This document shows positions 1 to 11,063 of a stretch of DNA of 64,000 nucleotides, piece by piece (positions within the stretch are counted from its first letter, which is position 1; every line of letters begins with the position of its first letter). The stretch spans positions 1 through 64,000 of the forward strand of contig NZ_BAGB01000009.1 of the NCBI RefSeq assembly GCF_000308615.1, in the 5' to 3' direction. The DNA is from Nocardia jiangxiensis NBRC 101359 (GTDB lineage: Bacteria > Actinomycetota > Actinomycetes > Mycobacteriales > Mycobacteriaceae). The notes under the pieces are model-generated. The model ran no database searches, was not told the origin of the DNA, and worked only from the letters and a program-made list of their open reading frames with translations. The translations under genes and the position numbers were made by a program.

Positions 1-45
1 TTATGCTGGGGGCCTTTCCTTATTTCCGGGGAAGAACAGACGCGG

Positions 46-756
46 TCACGCCCATTGGAATCGCCAGGCCGGGCGCTTGACGAGGCCGGCCGCATAGCTG
101 TTCAGCGCGACCTCTTCCTGCCAGATACTCGGGCAGAATCCCGCGTGCTCCAAGGTGATTCGTCGGGCCTCGGTGATGGTCGACGGCGGTGCGGCCACCG
201 ACAGTTCCAGTGTGGTGCCGCCGAGCCGGATCACCCGGACGCCGAACCTGTCCTCCCAGGTACGCAATACCGCGGAGATCTTCTCGACGTCCCAGGTGTA
301 ATCCATCGCGCCGGTCCAACCGATCAGCGCCGGAGTATCTGCACCGCGGACGCTGGGAACCAGTGCGAGCCGAGCTGTGTCGGCCCCCTCGGCGGCCAGG
401 CGGGCGGCGGCGTATCCGGGATGTACGGCCAATCGTTGTGCCGGAGCGAATCCGGGCCATCCGTTGCCCGAGAAGTCGAAGTACTCGCGGATGAGCTGGT
501 CGCCCGGGACGCGGTCGATGACGTCGGCGGTGGGGGCGGTGCCCAGCAGGGCGATATCGATGGATTCATCGAGTAACAGTGGATACAAGCCGGTCTGGGG
601 ATGGTCGTCGAACATCGGCTCCCACCACCGCTGGATGGCGAGACCGGCGTGCTCGGACACCCACATGACGGGCCGGCCGCGGCCTCCCTCGGCGGAGACG
701 ACGTGTCCGGCGGGAAAGCCCGCGGGCAAGGTGTTGAACGAATTCTTGACGCACAT
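46..756 (-). CDS. DUF4253 domain-containing protein
   Basis: Protein of 236 residues whose C-terminal half (TWDVEKISAVLRTWEDRFGV through the QEEVALNSYA segment) fits the DUF4253 family, which has no established biochemical role. I take the ATG at 754-756 as start because AGGGGG-type Shine-Dalgarno bases lie just upstream (about 767-775); the longer open frame reaching 1110 would run antisense through the EF-G remnant and loses family similarity. There is no signal peptide or membrane segment, so it is probably cytoplasmic. It stands alone, with its stop close to the left window edge. Family assignment is from recognition of the motif pattern; function is unknown. Confidence 0.75.
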   Translation of the reverse strand: MCVKNSFNTLPAGFPAGHVVSAEGGRGRPVMWVSEHAGLAIQRWWEPMFDDHPQTGLYPLLLDESIDIALLGTAPTADVIDRVPGDQLIREYFDFSGNGWPGFAPAQRLAVHPGYAAARLAAEGADTARLALVPSVRGADTPALIGWTGAMDYTWDVEKISAVLRTWEDRFGVRVIRLGGTTLELSVAAPPSTITEARRITLEHAGFCPSIWQEEVALNSYAAGLVKRPAWRFQWA

Positions 757-877
757 GACGGATGAACCCCCTGGAGTCCGTTGGCAACTCGATCGGATCT
801 GTCCGGTGAAGCTATGCCGGGGCACCGACAGACAGCGACCTCGGAACGCATCTCCAAGGTGAGAGATATGTGCAGGT

Positions 878-1602
878 CGGGGCATCACCATTTTCGCCGC
901 GGCCGTGAGCTGCGGTTGGCGCGGGTACCGGCTCAATCTGATCGATACGCCAGGGCACGTGGACTTCTCCGATGAGGTCGAGCGATCGCTGCGGGTGCTG
1001 GACGGCGCCATCGCGATCTTCGACGCGGTCGCAGGTGTCGAGCCGCAGAGCGAATCGGTGTGGCGACGGGCCGATCGATGCGGTGTGCCGCGAATCGCCT
1101 TCGTGAACAAGATGGGACCGTGCCGGAGCCGATCTCGACGCCGCTGTGGATTCCATCCGCCGCAGGTTGCATCCGACTCCGGTCGTGGTGCAGCTGCCGA
1201 TCGGGCGGGAGGACGGATTCACCGGTGTCGTGGATCTGGTGCGGATGCGGGCGCTGGCGTGGGCGGACGACTCCGGCGTGTTCGTGCAGGAGTCGATTCC
1301 GGAGCACCTCGTCGCAGAAGCGGTTCGTCGACGCGCCGAGCTGGACGAGCTTGTGGCCGAACGACATCCGGCGGCACTGGAGGAGTATGTCGTGCGGTCC
1401 GAACTGTCGGCGAACACACTGGTCGAGGCGTTGCGGGAGCTGACTCGTAGCGGCGAGGTCGTAGTGGTGCTCTGCGGGGCGGCCTACGGCGACCGCGGGG
1501 TCGAACCACTGCTCGATGCGGTGGTGGACTATCTGCCCGCACCGCTGGATCGTCCGGCGGTGTGCGATGTCGGTGACCCGACGCGACGGCGCTCCGCAAC
1601 GG
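878..1602 (+). pseudogene. Elongation factor G (fusA-like) remnant, truncated and frameshifted
   Basis: Translation from 878 gives [14 protein letters not shown] then the G3 motif DTPGH and the G4 motif NKM, the GTPase core of EF-G. Right after NKM the frame breaks: removing one G from the GGG at 1114-1116 restores [19 protein letters not shown] and continues to about 1602 (CDVGDPTRRRSA), where similarity stops. The P-loop and domains II-V of a roughly 680-residue EF-G are absent. An N-terminal leftover may extend back to about 820 in another frame. No start codon or Shine-Dalgarno fits. Both ends are lost, so this is a dead fragment, perhaps of a FusA2-type or ribosome-protection paralogue. 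The 3' end abuts the convergent methyltransferase. Confidence 0.8.
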
Positions 1603-1632
1603 TGGGTGTGGCGCTCACGGCCGGAGTCGCGG

Positions 1633-2301
1633 CTATGCCGGGCGGGTTGCCTGGTAGTAGACGATGTGGCCCATGCGGGGGTGGGATTCGGAACTGATGA
1701 GGGTGTGGTCGAAGCCGGCAGTTTCGAGGAGGTGCGGGAGGGCGAGGTTGGCCTCGACGTGGCCGTTGCGCAGCAGCTGGCGGCCCAGGAAGGTGTTCGC
1801 CCGGGTGATGTCGCCGCCGACGTCCACCAGGTGGAGGCGGCCGCCGGGGCGCAGGACGCGGCGGGCCTCGGTGAGGGCCGCGGCCTTGATGTCGGTGGGG
1901 AGGTGGTGCAGCATCAGGGCCGACAGGACTCGATCGAATTCGCCGTCGGGATGCGGCAGGTTCTGGGCGTAACCGCGCTCGAAGCGTAGTCCGCTCAGTC
2001 CCTTGGCCTTTCGTTCGGCACGTGCCAGTGCCTTGGGGTCCGGATCGGAGCCGATCACCTCGGCGGCCGGTTGGGCTCGTATCGCCTTGATGACGAGATT
2101 GCCGGTACCGCAGCCGATTTCGATGACGCGATGTCCGGGTCGGAGCTCGGCTTGTGCGACGAGGCGGTCGTGGAGTGCGGGCGTGCCCAGCGCCCGGGAG
2201 AGCAGGTCGAAGGCGGGGAGCAGGATGTCGTGCCCGGCCGCCGGGAGGTAGTCGTGTGACTGGAGAACCGAATGTGGACGATTTTCGTTCATGAAGTCCA
2301 T
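1633..2301 (-). CDS. Class I SAM-dependent methyltransferase
   Basis: Protein of 222 residues with a Rossmann methyltransferase fold: motif I VIEIGCGTGN near residues 59-68, acidic loop GSDPD near 83-87, and a motif with DRVLSALMLHHLPTD followed by RRVLRPGGRL. This resembles the UbiE/Methyltransf_11 group; substrate unknown. ATG codons at 2299-2301 and 2290-2292 are both possible and neither has a clear Shine-Dalgarno, so translation may be leaderless. It diverges from the AraC-type regulator at 2366 and shares a 64-base intergenic region holding an inverted repeat, so that regulator may control it. Its 3' end meets the EF-G remnant. Confidence 0.8.
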   Translation of the reverse strand: MDFMNENRPHSVLQSHDYLPAAGHDILLPAFDLLSRALGTPALHDRLVAQAELRPGHRVIEIGCGTGNLVIKAIRAQPAAEVIGSDPDPKALARAERKAKGLSGLRFERGYAQNLPHPDGEFDRVLSALMLHHLPTDIKAAALTEARRVLRPGGRLHLVDVGGDITRANTFLGRQLLRNGHVEANLALPHLLETAGFDHTLISSESHPRMGHIVYYQATRPA

Positions 2302-2332
2302 GGTGGGCGCGTATCAGACCTGGAAGTGGGGT

Positions 2333-2357
2333 GATAGTCGGCAGGAATTGGACTATC
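2333..2357. promoter_or_regulatory. Inverted repeat in the methyltransferase/AraC divergent promoter
   Basis: GATAGTC at 2333-2339 and GACTATC at 2351-2357 are perfect 7-base inverted arms with an 11-base spacer (centres 18 bases apart), 9 bases before the AraC-type start. Position between divergent genes makes it a candidate operator; the binding protein is inferred. Confidence 0.45.
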
Positions 2358-2365
2358 TTCGGTTC

Positions 2366-3220
2366 ATGAGCGAGCCGACGCGGGTGGTGCGCCATCAGGG
2401 TGGCGTGCCGGTCTACGACTACCGGAGCGATCCGGTGACGCCGCCCGTTTCGACCATGCGAGCCCCGGCCTCCGCGCCCACCCGACGTCGGCATATCCAC
2501 GATTTCCCGGCACTGTGGTACGTGCCGGGGACCGGTTCGGTGCATGTGGTCGCGGCGGGGCAGGTGGTCGACGGTGCGATGATCGACTCCGTCCGCTCGG
2601 GTGTGGGCGTGTTCTTCGATCCGGCCGCGCTGGGCGAGGATGCGCGGGCGCCGTGGCCGGTGTGGCGGTCGCATCCGCTGCTCTATCCGTTCCTGCACGC
2701 GCAGCGGGACGGGCTGTTGGAGCTCACCGTGCCTGCGGCGCGACGTCCGGTGTGGGACAGCACGATCGAGGCCATCGAGACCGAGTTGTCGGAGCAGCAG
2801 GACGGTTATCGGCTGGCGGCCTGTACTCATCTGACTCTGTTGCTCATCGATCTCGCGCGGTTGGCCGCCGAGACGGTGGGCGATGTGCGGCGCAGTGGTG
2901 AGCCGCTGCTGGCCGAGGTGTTCGAGGTGATCGACGAACGTTATGCCGAACAGTTGTCGCTGCGTGATGTGGCGCAGGCGGTCGGCATGACGCCCGGGTA
3001 CCTGACTACGGTGGTTCGTCATCGCACGGGCCGCACGGTGCAGGACTGGATCCTGCAGCGCCGCATGGACCAGGCTCGTCGGCTGCTGTCGGGAACCGAT
3101 CTGCCGATTGCCGAAATTGCCCGTCGCGCAGGATTTTCCGACCCGGGATACTTCAGCCGGCAGTTTCGTCGGGCCTTCGGGGTGTCGCCCCGAGCCTGGC
3201 GCGCGGCCTCACAGACCTGA
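2366..3220 (+). CDS. AraC-family transcriptional regulator
   Basis: Protein of 284 residues. An N-terminal cupin-like effector domain (HDFPALWYVPGTGSVHVV region) is followed by a C-terminal AraC double helix-turn-helix: LSLRDVAQAVGMTPGYLTTV and then LPIAEIARRAGFSDPGYFSR with QFRRAFGVSPRAWR, the family signature. The ATG at 2366 is chosen because the upstream in-frame ATG at 2291 would overlap the divergent methyltransferase start. The inducer is unknown. Likely target is the divergent methyltransferase and itself. A perfect hairpin (3386-3423) separates it from the convergent hsa operon. Confidence 0.88.
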   Translation: MSEPTRVVRHQGGVPVYDYRSDPVTPPVSTMRAPASAPTRRRHIHDFPALWYVPGTGSVHVVAAGQVVDGAMIDSVRSGVGVFFDPAALGEDARAPWPVWRSHPLLYPFLHAQRDGLLELTVPAARRPVWDSTIEAIETELSEQQDGYRLAACTHLTLLLIDLARLAAETVGDVRRSGEPLLAEVFEVIDERYAEQLSLRDVAQAVGMTPGYLTTVVRHRTGRTVQDWILQRRMDQARRLLSGTDLPIAEIARRAGFSDPGYFSRQFRRAFGVSPRAWRAASQT

Positions 3221-3385
3221 GCGCTGAACCGATCGGTCGTTCCGATGTGTGCCCGCACCGACCACCGTCGCGATCCCGGTGAGCGTCCTGGCGCCGCAGA
3301 TACGCAGCTGGATGTCTCTCGCCGACATGCCTTCTCGTAGGTGGTGGACGTGTCGGTCGCAGAGTCCGGCGTCGGCGCGAGACGA

Positions 3386-3423
3386 CTGTGGGCGGTATCG
3401 GCCCGCACCGATACCGCCCACAG
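3386..3423. terminator. Bidirectional hairpin between AraC gene and hsaB
   Basis: A perfect 16-base-pair stem (CTGTGGGCGGTATCGG at 3386-3401, complement at 3408-3423) with a 6-base loop lies between convergent genes, 13 bases before the hsaB stop. No strong T-run. Consistent with a shared transcription terminator. Confidence 0.65.
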
Positions 3424-3435
3424 CAGGACTGCCAA

Positions 3436-4011
3436 CTACAGCCAGGTGTCGAGAGTGGTTGTGGTGAGGAAGTGTTCGAGGTCGGCGCGCCAGGGGGCCG
3501 GGGTGGTCTTCTCCGGTTCGATGGCGGTGTACTGACCTCGGTAGAACAGCAGCGGCCTGTCGGAGTCGGTGGACTCCGACAGGGCCTGTACTCGGCCGAT
3601 CACGACGTAGTGATCGCCGCCATCGAGCACGTTGTCCACTGTGCACTGGATCGTGGCCAACGCGCCGTCCAGGGCCGGAAGGTCCAGGTCCGTTGTATGC
3701 CAATCGATTCCAGCGAACTTGTCGGGTTCGCGGGAGCCGAAGCGGGCACAGACGGGCTGCTGTTCCTCGGCGAGCATGTTGACGCAGAAACTGCCGTTGC
3801 GCTCGATCGCCTTCCAGGAGCGGGACTCCTTGGTGGGGCAGAACAGCACCAGCGGCGGTTCCAGCGACAGCGCGGCGAAGGACTGGCACGCGAACCCGAT
3901 CGGGGCGGCATCCTCACCGAAGGTGGTGATCACGGTGATGCCGGTGCAGAACTGCCCCAGCACATTCCGAAACTGGCGCGGGTCGATGACGGGTTGCTCA
4001 CTCGTGGTCAT
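3436..4011 (-). CDS. hsaB: 3-HSA hydroxylase flavin reductase subunit HsaB
   Basis: Protein of 191 residues of the flavin reductase-like family (FMN-binding split barrel): FRNVLGQFCTGITVITTF at the N-terminus, GFACQSFAALSLEPPLVLFC, and a GDHYVVIGRV segment near the C-terminus. In steroid degraders HsaB supplies reduced flavin to the oxygenase HsaA, which hydroxylates 3-HSA to the catechol 3,4-DHSA. It is last in the leftward hsaA-hsaD-hsaC-hsaB operon, 13 bases after hsaC, and is presumably KstR-controlled through the box at 7060. Cytoplasmic. Assignment is strong because all four hsa genes are together. Confidence 0.93.
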   Translation of the reverse strand: MTTSEQPVIDPRQFRNVLGQFCTGITVITTFGEDAAPIGFACQSFAALSLEPPLVLFCPTKESRSWKAIERNGSFCVNMLAEEQQPVCARFGSREPDKFAGIDWHTTDLDLPALDGALATIQCTVDNVLDGGDHYVVIGRVQALSESTDSDRPLLFYRGQYTAIEPEKTTPAPWRADLEHFLTTTTLDTWL

Positions 4012-4024
4012 TGTGCGTGGCCCT

Positions 4025-6973
<2,949 letters not shown>

Positions 6974-7059
6974 CTCGGTGGCTGCTCCTGGCTCGATCGG
7001 TGCGGGGATCCTTCGTCCTGGGGCTGATGTGTCCCCGGGACTGATACTTACTCTGAGAC

Positions 7060-7073
7060 TAGAACACGTTCTT
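7060..7073. promoter_or_regulatory. KstR-type operator in front of hsaA
   Basis: TAGAACACGTTCTT matches the KstR consensus TnnAACnnGTTnnA at every fixed position except the last base. It lies 87 bases upstream of hsaA. Consensus is established for mycobacterial and rhodococcal KstR; binding here is inferred. kstR itself is not in the window. Confidence 0.8.
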
Positions 7074-7162
7074 GTTCATGTCGAGAACGGGTGTTCGCTG
7101 AGGGTGGTGGGTGGCCAGTGCCTGGTAGTCGCGGGAATAACTGGCGCAGGGCCGGACAATTT

Positions 7163-7176
7163 TGTAACGTGTTCTA
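7163..7176. promoter_or_regulatory. KstR-type operator in front of kshA
   Basis: TGTAACGTGTTCTA matches TnnAACnnGTTnnA at all fixed positions and ends 23 bases before the kshA ATG, where a repressor would block the promoter or early transcription. Paired with the box at 7060, it gives each divergent transcript its own site. Confidence 0.82.
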
Positions 7177-7199
7177 GTAATCGTAGAGGAGGGATCGCA

Positions 7200-8399
7200 A
7201 TGGCAGTAACCCCACCGCGGGGCGGTAAGGTCCGCGAGATCGATGTCGGCACCGCGCCCACCCGGTATGCGCGGGGATGGCATTGCCTCGGCCTGGCCGC
7301 ACCGTTCCGGGACGGCAAGCCGCACGCCATCTCGGTGTTCGGCACCAAACTGGTGATTTTCGCCGACAGCAACGGCGAGCTTCAGGTGCTGGACGCGTAC
7401 TGCCGGCACATGGGCGGCGACCTGAGCATGGGCGAGATCAAGGGCGATTCGGTCGCCTGCCCGTTCCACGACTGGCGCTGGGGCGGTAACGGCCGCTGCA
7501 CGGGAATCCCGTACGGCCGCCGGGTGCCTCCGCTGGCGCGGACCCGTTCGTGGACCACGCTCGAGCGCAACGGACAGCTGTTCGTCTGGCACGACCACGA
7601 GGGCAACCCGCCGCCGGAGGATGTCACCATCCCGCACATCGAGGGCCCCTACACCGACGCCGACGGCAACGCGACCGAGACCCTCGACGACGGCTGGACC
7701 GAGTGGACCTGGCACTCGATGCTGATCGAAGGCGCCAACTGCCGCGAGATCATCGACAACGTGGTCGACATGGCGCACTTCTTCTACATCCACTTCGCCT
7801 ATCCGACGTTCTTCAAGAACGTCTTCGAAGGGCATGTGGCCTCGCAGTTCCTGGAGACCAAGTCGCGTCCGGACGTGGGTATGGGCTCGCAGTACGGTGA
7901 TTCGCTGCTCAAGTCGGTGGCCGCGTACTACGGACCCTCCTACATGATCAATCCGCTGAACAATTTCTACGGCGGGTTCGAGGTCAAGAGCGTCCTGATC
8001 AACTGCCACTATCCGGTGTCGCAGGATTCGTTCATGCTGCAGTACGGCATCACGGTGCAGAAGCCCAAGGGCCTGGACGACGAGTCCTCGAAGAAGCTGG
8101 CCGCGAAGATGACCGAGGGCATCGGCGTCGGCTTCCTGCAGGACGTGGAGATCTGGAAGCACAAGTCCAAGATCGAGAATCCGCTGCTGTGCGAGGAGGA
8201 CGGGCCGGTCTATCAGCTGCGTCGCTGGTACGACCAGTTCTACGTCGACGTCGCCGATGTCGATCCCAAGAGCACCCAGCGCTTCGAATTCGAGGTCGAC
8301 ACGACCAAGGCGAACGAGGCGTGGGAGGCGGAGGTCGCCGAGAACCTGCGCCGCAAGCGGGAATCCGACGAGGCGGCCGCCGCGGAGGCGGGAGTCTGA
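7200..8399 (+). CDS. kshA: 3-ketosteroid 9-alpha-hydroxylase oxygenase KshA
   Basis: Rieske non-heme iron oxygenase of 399 residues. The Rieske [2Fe-2S] ligands are C68-H70 (CRHMGG) and C87-H90 (CPFHDW). The mononuclear iron site is in DNVVDMAHFFYIHF with H193 and H198. It hydroxylates C9 of 3-ketosteroids such as androstadienedione, triggering ring B opening to 3-HSA, the HsaAB substrate. Its reductase KshB is not in the window. Start is the ATG at 7200 with GAGGAGGG six bases upstream; longer in-frame starts would cross the KstR boxes and hsaA. The stop overlaps the start of the next gene (TGATG). Confidence 0.95.
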   Translation: MAVTPPRGGKVREIDVGTAPTRYARGWHCLGLAAPFRDGKPHAISVFGTKLVIFADSNGELQVLDAYCRHMGGDLSMGEIKGDSVACPFHDWRWGGNGRCTGIPYGRRVPPLARTRSWTTLERNGQLFVWHDHEGNPPPEDVTIPHIEGPYTDADGNATETLDDGWTEWTWHSMLIEGANCREIIDNVVDMAHFFYIHFAYPTFFKNVFEGHVASQFLETKSRPDVGMGSQYGDSLLKSVAAYYGPSYMINPLNNFYGGFEVKSVLINCHYPVSQDSFMLQYGITVQKPKGLDDESSKKLAAKMTEGIGVGFLQDVEIWKHKSKIENPLLCEEDGPVYQLRRWYDQFYVDVADVDPKSTQRFEFEVDTTKANEAWEAEVAENLRRKRESDEAAAAEAGV

Positions 8400-8719
8400 T
8401 GACCGCCTGGGCGAAAGCACCGGACTTCGTGGATCGTCCGGAGCGGCGGGCGCAGGTGCGCGCCCAGACGGTCGTGGACAAGCAGCGCTATCTCGAAGAC
8501 GGGATGACTCCGCTGTCCTGTCTGACATGCGGGACGAAAGTCCTTGTGCGCAAGTCCAGTTCGCAGCAGACCTCGGTGCAGTGGACGGTGGATCCGGCCC
8601 AGCACTGCCCGGTGTTCCAGCAGTTGGCCGGCGGGCCGGGCCGTCCCGAGGGGTGCCCGAACCTGCATCGTGCGATCGAGCACGCCGTGCACGAGGGGAT
8701 CATCGCCGTCGAGGAGTAG
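8399..8719 (+). CDS. Conserved small four-cysteine protein coupled to kshA
   Basis: Protein of 106 residues starting at an ATG overlapping the kshA stop (TGATG at 8397-8401). Four cysteines C41, C44 (SCLTCGTK), C70 (HCPVF) and C86 (GCPNL) could bind a metal or iron-sulfur centre; no transmembrane segment or signal peptide. I recall a hypothetical gene immediately downstream of kshA in M. tuberculosis (Rv3527), so this may be its orthologue, but I cannot confirm the alignment. Strict coupling suggests a KshA accessory role. It is followed by a strong terminator. Confidence 0.82.
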   Translation: MTAWAKAPDFVDRPERRAQVRAQTVVDKQRYLEDGMTPLSCLTCGTKVLVRKSSSQQTSVQWTVDPAQHCPVFQQLAGGPGRPEGCPNLHRAIEHAVHEGIIAVEE

Positions 8720-8741
8720 CGGCAGATCCGTTGTGCCGGAA

Positions 8742-8777
8742 CGCACCCCGCCCGAATGTCCGGGCGGGGTGCGTTTT
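8742..8777 (+). terminator. Rho-independent terminator after the kshA operon
   Basis: Perfect 13-base-pair stem (CGCACCCCGCCCG at 8742-8754 with complement 8761-8773), 6-base loop, then TTTT. Classical intrinsic terminator 22 bases after the stop. Confidence 0.9.
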
Positions 8778-8907
8778 GTCATGATTGCCCACTGATCATC
8801 GATCGCCGAACGATGAATATGCCTCGCATCCCTGGGGTATCCTCGCTGCTGTTCTTCACCAGATATGCGCTCGGGTTGAAATTCTTCTTCCATGCGAAAG
8901 GTGATCT

Positions 8908-9708
8908 GTGGGAACAGGCAAACATCGAGCTGTGCGTCAGCGTCGATACAAGATGCCATCGTCGGTCGTTCTGAGCGCCGTTCCATTTGCGCTCATTCTG
9001 ACAAATGCCGGGACCGTGAACGCCCAGCCTGTCAAGAGTAGCGCGGTATCGCGGGCCGATCAGGACCAAGGCGACCAATTCGTCCCTGACCAGCCGGAGC
9101 AATGGCCTTCGGCGGTGGCACCGAATGTGCATACGTACCGAGGAGCGCATATTCCGGATGACACGTTGAGTTCGTTGCAGTGGGCGCGGCCGATTCCGGA
9201 CGAAAAGTATCTGGCTCCCCTGGGGCCGCTGACTGCGCCGGTTCAGGTCGCGCCGGTACCACCGATCGCACCTCGGCCGGGCAAATTGCGTTTCGGTGAC
9301 CTGCAAGTCGATTCACCGGGATGGCTCGGTCGGGAGCAGGCGATTCAGCTCAACGACGGTGCCGCCGAAACCGAAGCCGGACTGGCAACCTTTCTCGATT
9401 CGATTGGAATGGAACGCAGTCGATCCGACCGCGTCGCGGGAGAAACTGTCGCAGGCGCCGTGACCGGCGCGACTGCGGGCGCGGTGGCGGCGAGTCCCTT
9501 CGGCGTGATCGGCGGGGTCGCCGGCGGAGCACTCGGCGCTGTCATCGGCATTCCATTCGCGCCGATCGGCCTCGTCGCGGTTCCCATCGGCGCCGCATAC
9601 GGCCTCGCGCTCATGGAGGTTCCGATTGCCGCACTCGGCGCCGGTGTGGGCGCAACCCTCGGCGCGGCGGACGCGCTGAGCGCACCACCACGGGCGCTTC
9701 ACGACTGA
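8908..9708 (+). CDS. Exported glycine-zipper protein of unknown function
   Basis: Protein of 266 residues starting at a GTG with GAAAGG six bases upstream. A signal-peptide-like segment spans about residues 16-40 (SVVLSAVPFALILTNAG, ending VNAQ). The middle is polar and proline-rich (PLGPLTAPVQVAPVPPIAPR). The C-terminal 90 residues are glycine/alanine-rich with repeated small-residue spacing (GAVTGATAGAVAASPFGVIG), typical of glycine-zipper membrane-associated segments. Proteins of this layout are common in Nocardia; none I know has an assigned role. Monocistronic between a terminator and a convergent cupin gene. Confidence 0.78.
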   Translation: MGTGKHRAVRQRRYKMPSSVVLSAVPFALILTNAGTVNAQPVKSSAVSRADQDQGDQFVPDQPEQWPSAVAPNVHTYRGAHIPDDTLSSLQWARPIPDEKYLAPLGPLTAPVQVAPVPPIAPRPGKLRFGDLQVDSPGWLGREQAIQLNDGAAETEAGLATFLDSIGMERSRSDRVAGETVAGAVTGATAGAVAASPFGVIGGVAGGALGAVIGIPFAPIGLVAVPIGAAYGLALMEVPIAALGAGVGATLGAADALSAPPRALHD

Positions 9709-9798
9709 CGCCGTGAACCTCGATCGTCCGGGGCGGTGCGGACCTAGCGGGTGCTTCGGATACGTCGACGAGCATCAGCCCGTCCACCCAGGCACGCC

Positions 9799-10206
9799 TC
9801 AGTCGAGGCGGAAGTCGGCGAAGTCGAATCCGGGGGCGACGATGCAGCTGACCAGGACGTATTCGTCGGTGGCGGGTTTGGCAGACTGGCTCACGCCGCC
9901 GGGGACGACGGCCTGGAGCAATTGTCCGCCTTCGACATCCGGGCCGAGGGTGATCTCGTCGCCGCCGATGTTCAGCAGCAGTGGGCCGCCGCGCTGCCAC
10001 AGCCAGATCTCGTCCGAGCGGACCGTATGCGGTGCGGAGTGCTCGTGCGGCAGCAGCAGGAAGTGGATCGCGGTCGCGGACGAGCGCGGGGCGCCGTAGC
10101 CTTCGGGCTCGAATTCCACCGGGCTGCGGTAGGTTTCGCGGAACCAGCCGCCCTCGGGGTGCGGTTGCAGGTCGAGGGCGCGGGCGAGTTCGGGGCGGTC
10201 GGTCAC
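9799..10206 (-). CDS. Cupin protein, DUF985 family
   Basis: Protein of 135 residues matching the DUF985 cupin family: LDLQPHPEGGWFRETYRS near the N-terminus, AIHFLLLPHEHSAPHTVRSD, the EIWLWQRG strand, GPDVEGGQLLQAVVPGG, and a C-terminal SCIVAPGFDFADFRL. Members are compact beta-barrels related to sugar epimerase and cupin folds; the reaction is unknown. The GTG start at 10204-10206 is chosen for its GGAGG seven bases upstream, which the longer frame lacks. The TetR-type gene upstream on the same strand ends 84 bases before this start. Confidence 0.85.
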   Translation of the reverse strand: MTDRPELARALDLQPHPEGGWFRETYRSPVEFEPEGYGAPRSSATAIHFLLLPHEHSAPHTVRSDEIWLWQRGGPLLLNIGGDEITLGPDVEGGQLLQAVVPGGVSQSAKPATDEYVLVSCIVAPGFDFADFRLD

Positions 10207-10290
10207 GGTGTGTGCCTCCTGGGCTGGCGGATGCGGTCCATCGAGACGATCGTGCTGGGTCGCGCGCCCGAACACGAATCGGCCGTGGAC

Positions 10291-10944
10291 TTATCGGTCG
10301 GTGTCGTGCGGCCGGCTGTAGGCCAGGGCGACGTGCGTGAACAGGTCGACGCGCTGGGCGTGGGCGGTGGCGCTGTCGGGTTCGAGCAGGCATTGGGTCG
10401 CGGTGCCGTCGTGGACGGCCACCAGGGCGCGGCCCAGGGCGTCGGGATCGGTCACCGTGCGGCCCGCGCGGTCCAGCAGCGCGCCCAGTACCGGCAGCAG
10501 GGCGGCGACGATCGCCTCCTCGCGTGCGGCCATCACCCGCCGCAGCGCGGGATTGCGCAGGGCGTGCGCGGTGAATTCATAGGTGATGCGAAACCATTTG
10601 TCCTCCAAGGGGATCGCATCCAGGACCCGTTCGACGCCGGCATGCAGATCGTCCACGTTCGCGACCTCGTCGAGGACCGCGGACAAATCGCGCAGCATAT
10701 TCGCCGACCGCTGCTCCCACATCGCCAGGAACAATTCCTCGAGCGAGGTGAAATTCGAGTAGAACGCCCCGCGGGTATATCCGGCCCGCTCGCAGATCTG
10801 CTCGACGGTGCAACGCCCGAAACCCTCCTGCGCGAAGGCATCGAACGCGGCGTCCAGCAGCCGCTGCCGAGTTTCGGCCCGCCGCTTGGTGACCCGGGGC
10901 GTACGCGGTGCCGCCGCGCCGGTCTCGTCGGCCTGCACGGACAT
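10291..10944 (-). CDS. TetR-family transcriptional regulator
   Basis: Protein of 217 residues. N-terminal TetR helix-turn-helix: RQRLLDAAFDAFAQEGFGRC, CTVEQICERAGYTRGAFYSN, FTSLEELFLAMWEQ. The C-terminal ligand domain is not specific. The ATG at 10942-10944 has GGGAGG five bases upstream and is preferred over the GTG six bases further out. An inverted repeat at 10964-10979 immediately upstream suggests autoregulation. It may also control the downstream DUF985 gene on the same strand. Ligand unknown. Confidence 0.87.
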   Translation of the reverse strand: MSVQADETGAAAPRTPRVTKRRAETRQRLLDAAFDAFAQEGFGRCTVEQICERAGYTRGAFYSNFTSLEELFLAMWEQRSANMLRDLSAVLDEVANVDDLHAGVERVLDAIPLEDKWFRITYEFTAHALRNPALRRVMAAREEAIVAALLPVLGALLDRAGRTVTDPDALGRALVAVHDGTATQCLLEPDSATAHAQRVDLFTHVALAYSRPHDTDR

Positions 10945-10963
10945 CGTCACCTCCCGCTCAATG

Positions 10964-10979
10964 GATACACGACCGTATC
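10964..10979. promoter_or_regulatory. Candidate TetR autoregulatory operator
   Basis: GATAC at 10964-10968 and GTATC at 10975-10979 form perfect inverted arms with a 6-base spacer, 20 bases upstream of the TetR-type start codon and between it and the divergent sirtuin gene. Size and position fit a TetR-type operator; binding is inferred. Confidence 0.5.
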
Positions 10980-11063
10980 AAACTTCGGGTCCGCGCTGGT
11001 TGCTCGGCTGATGCCGGTGGAGTGGGCCCGCGATGCGACCGGTCGGCGGTTAGTGTGTCCGGT

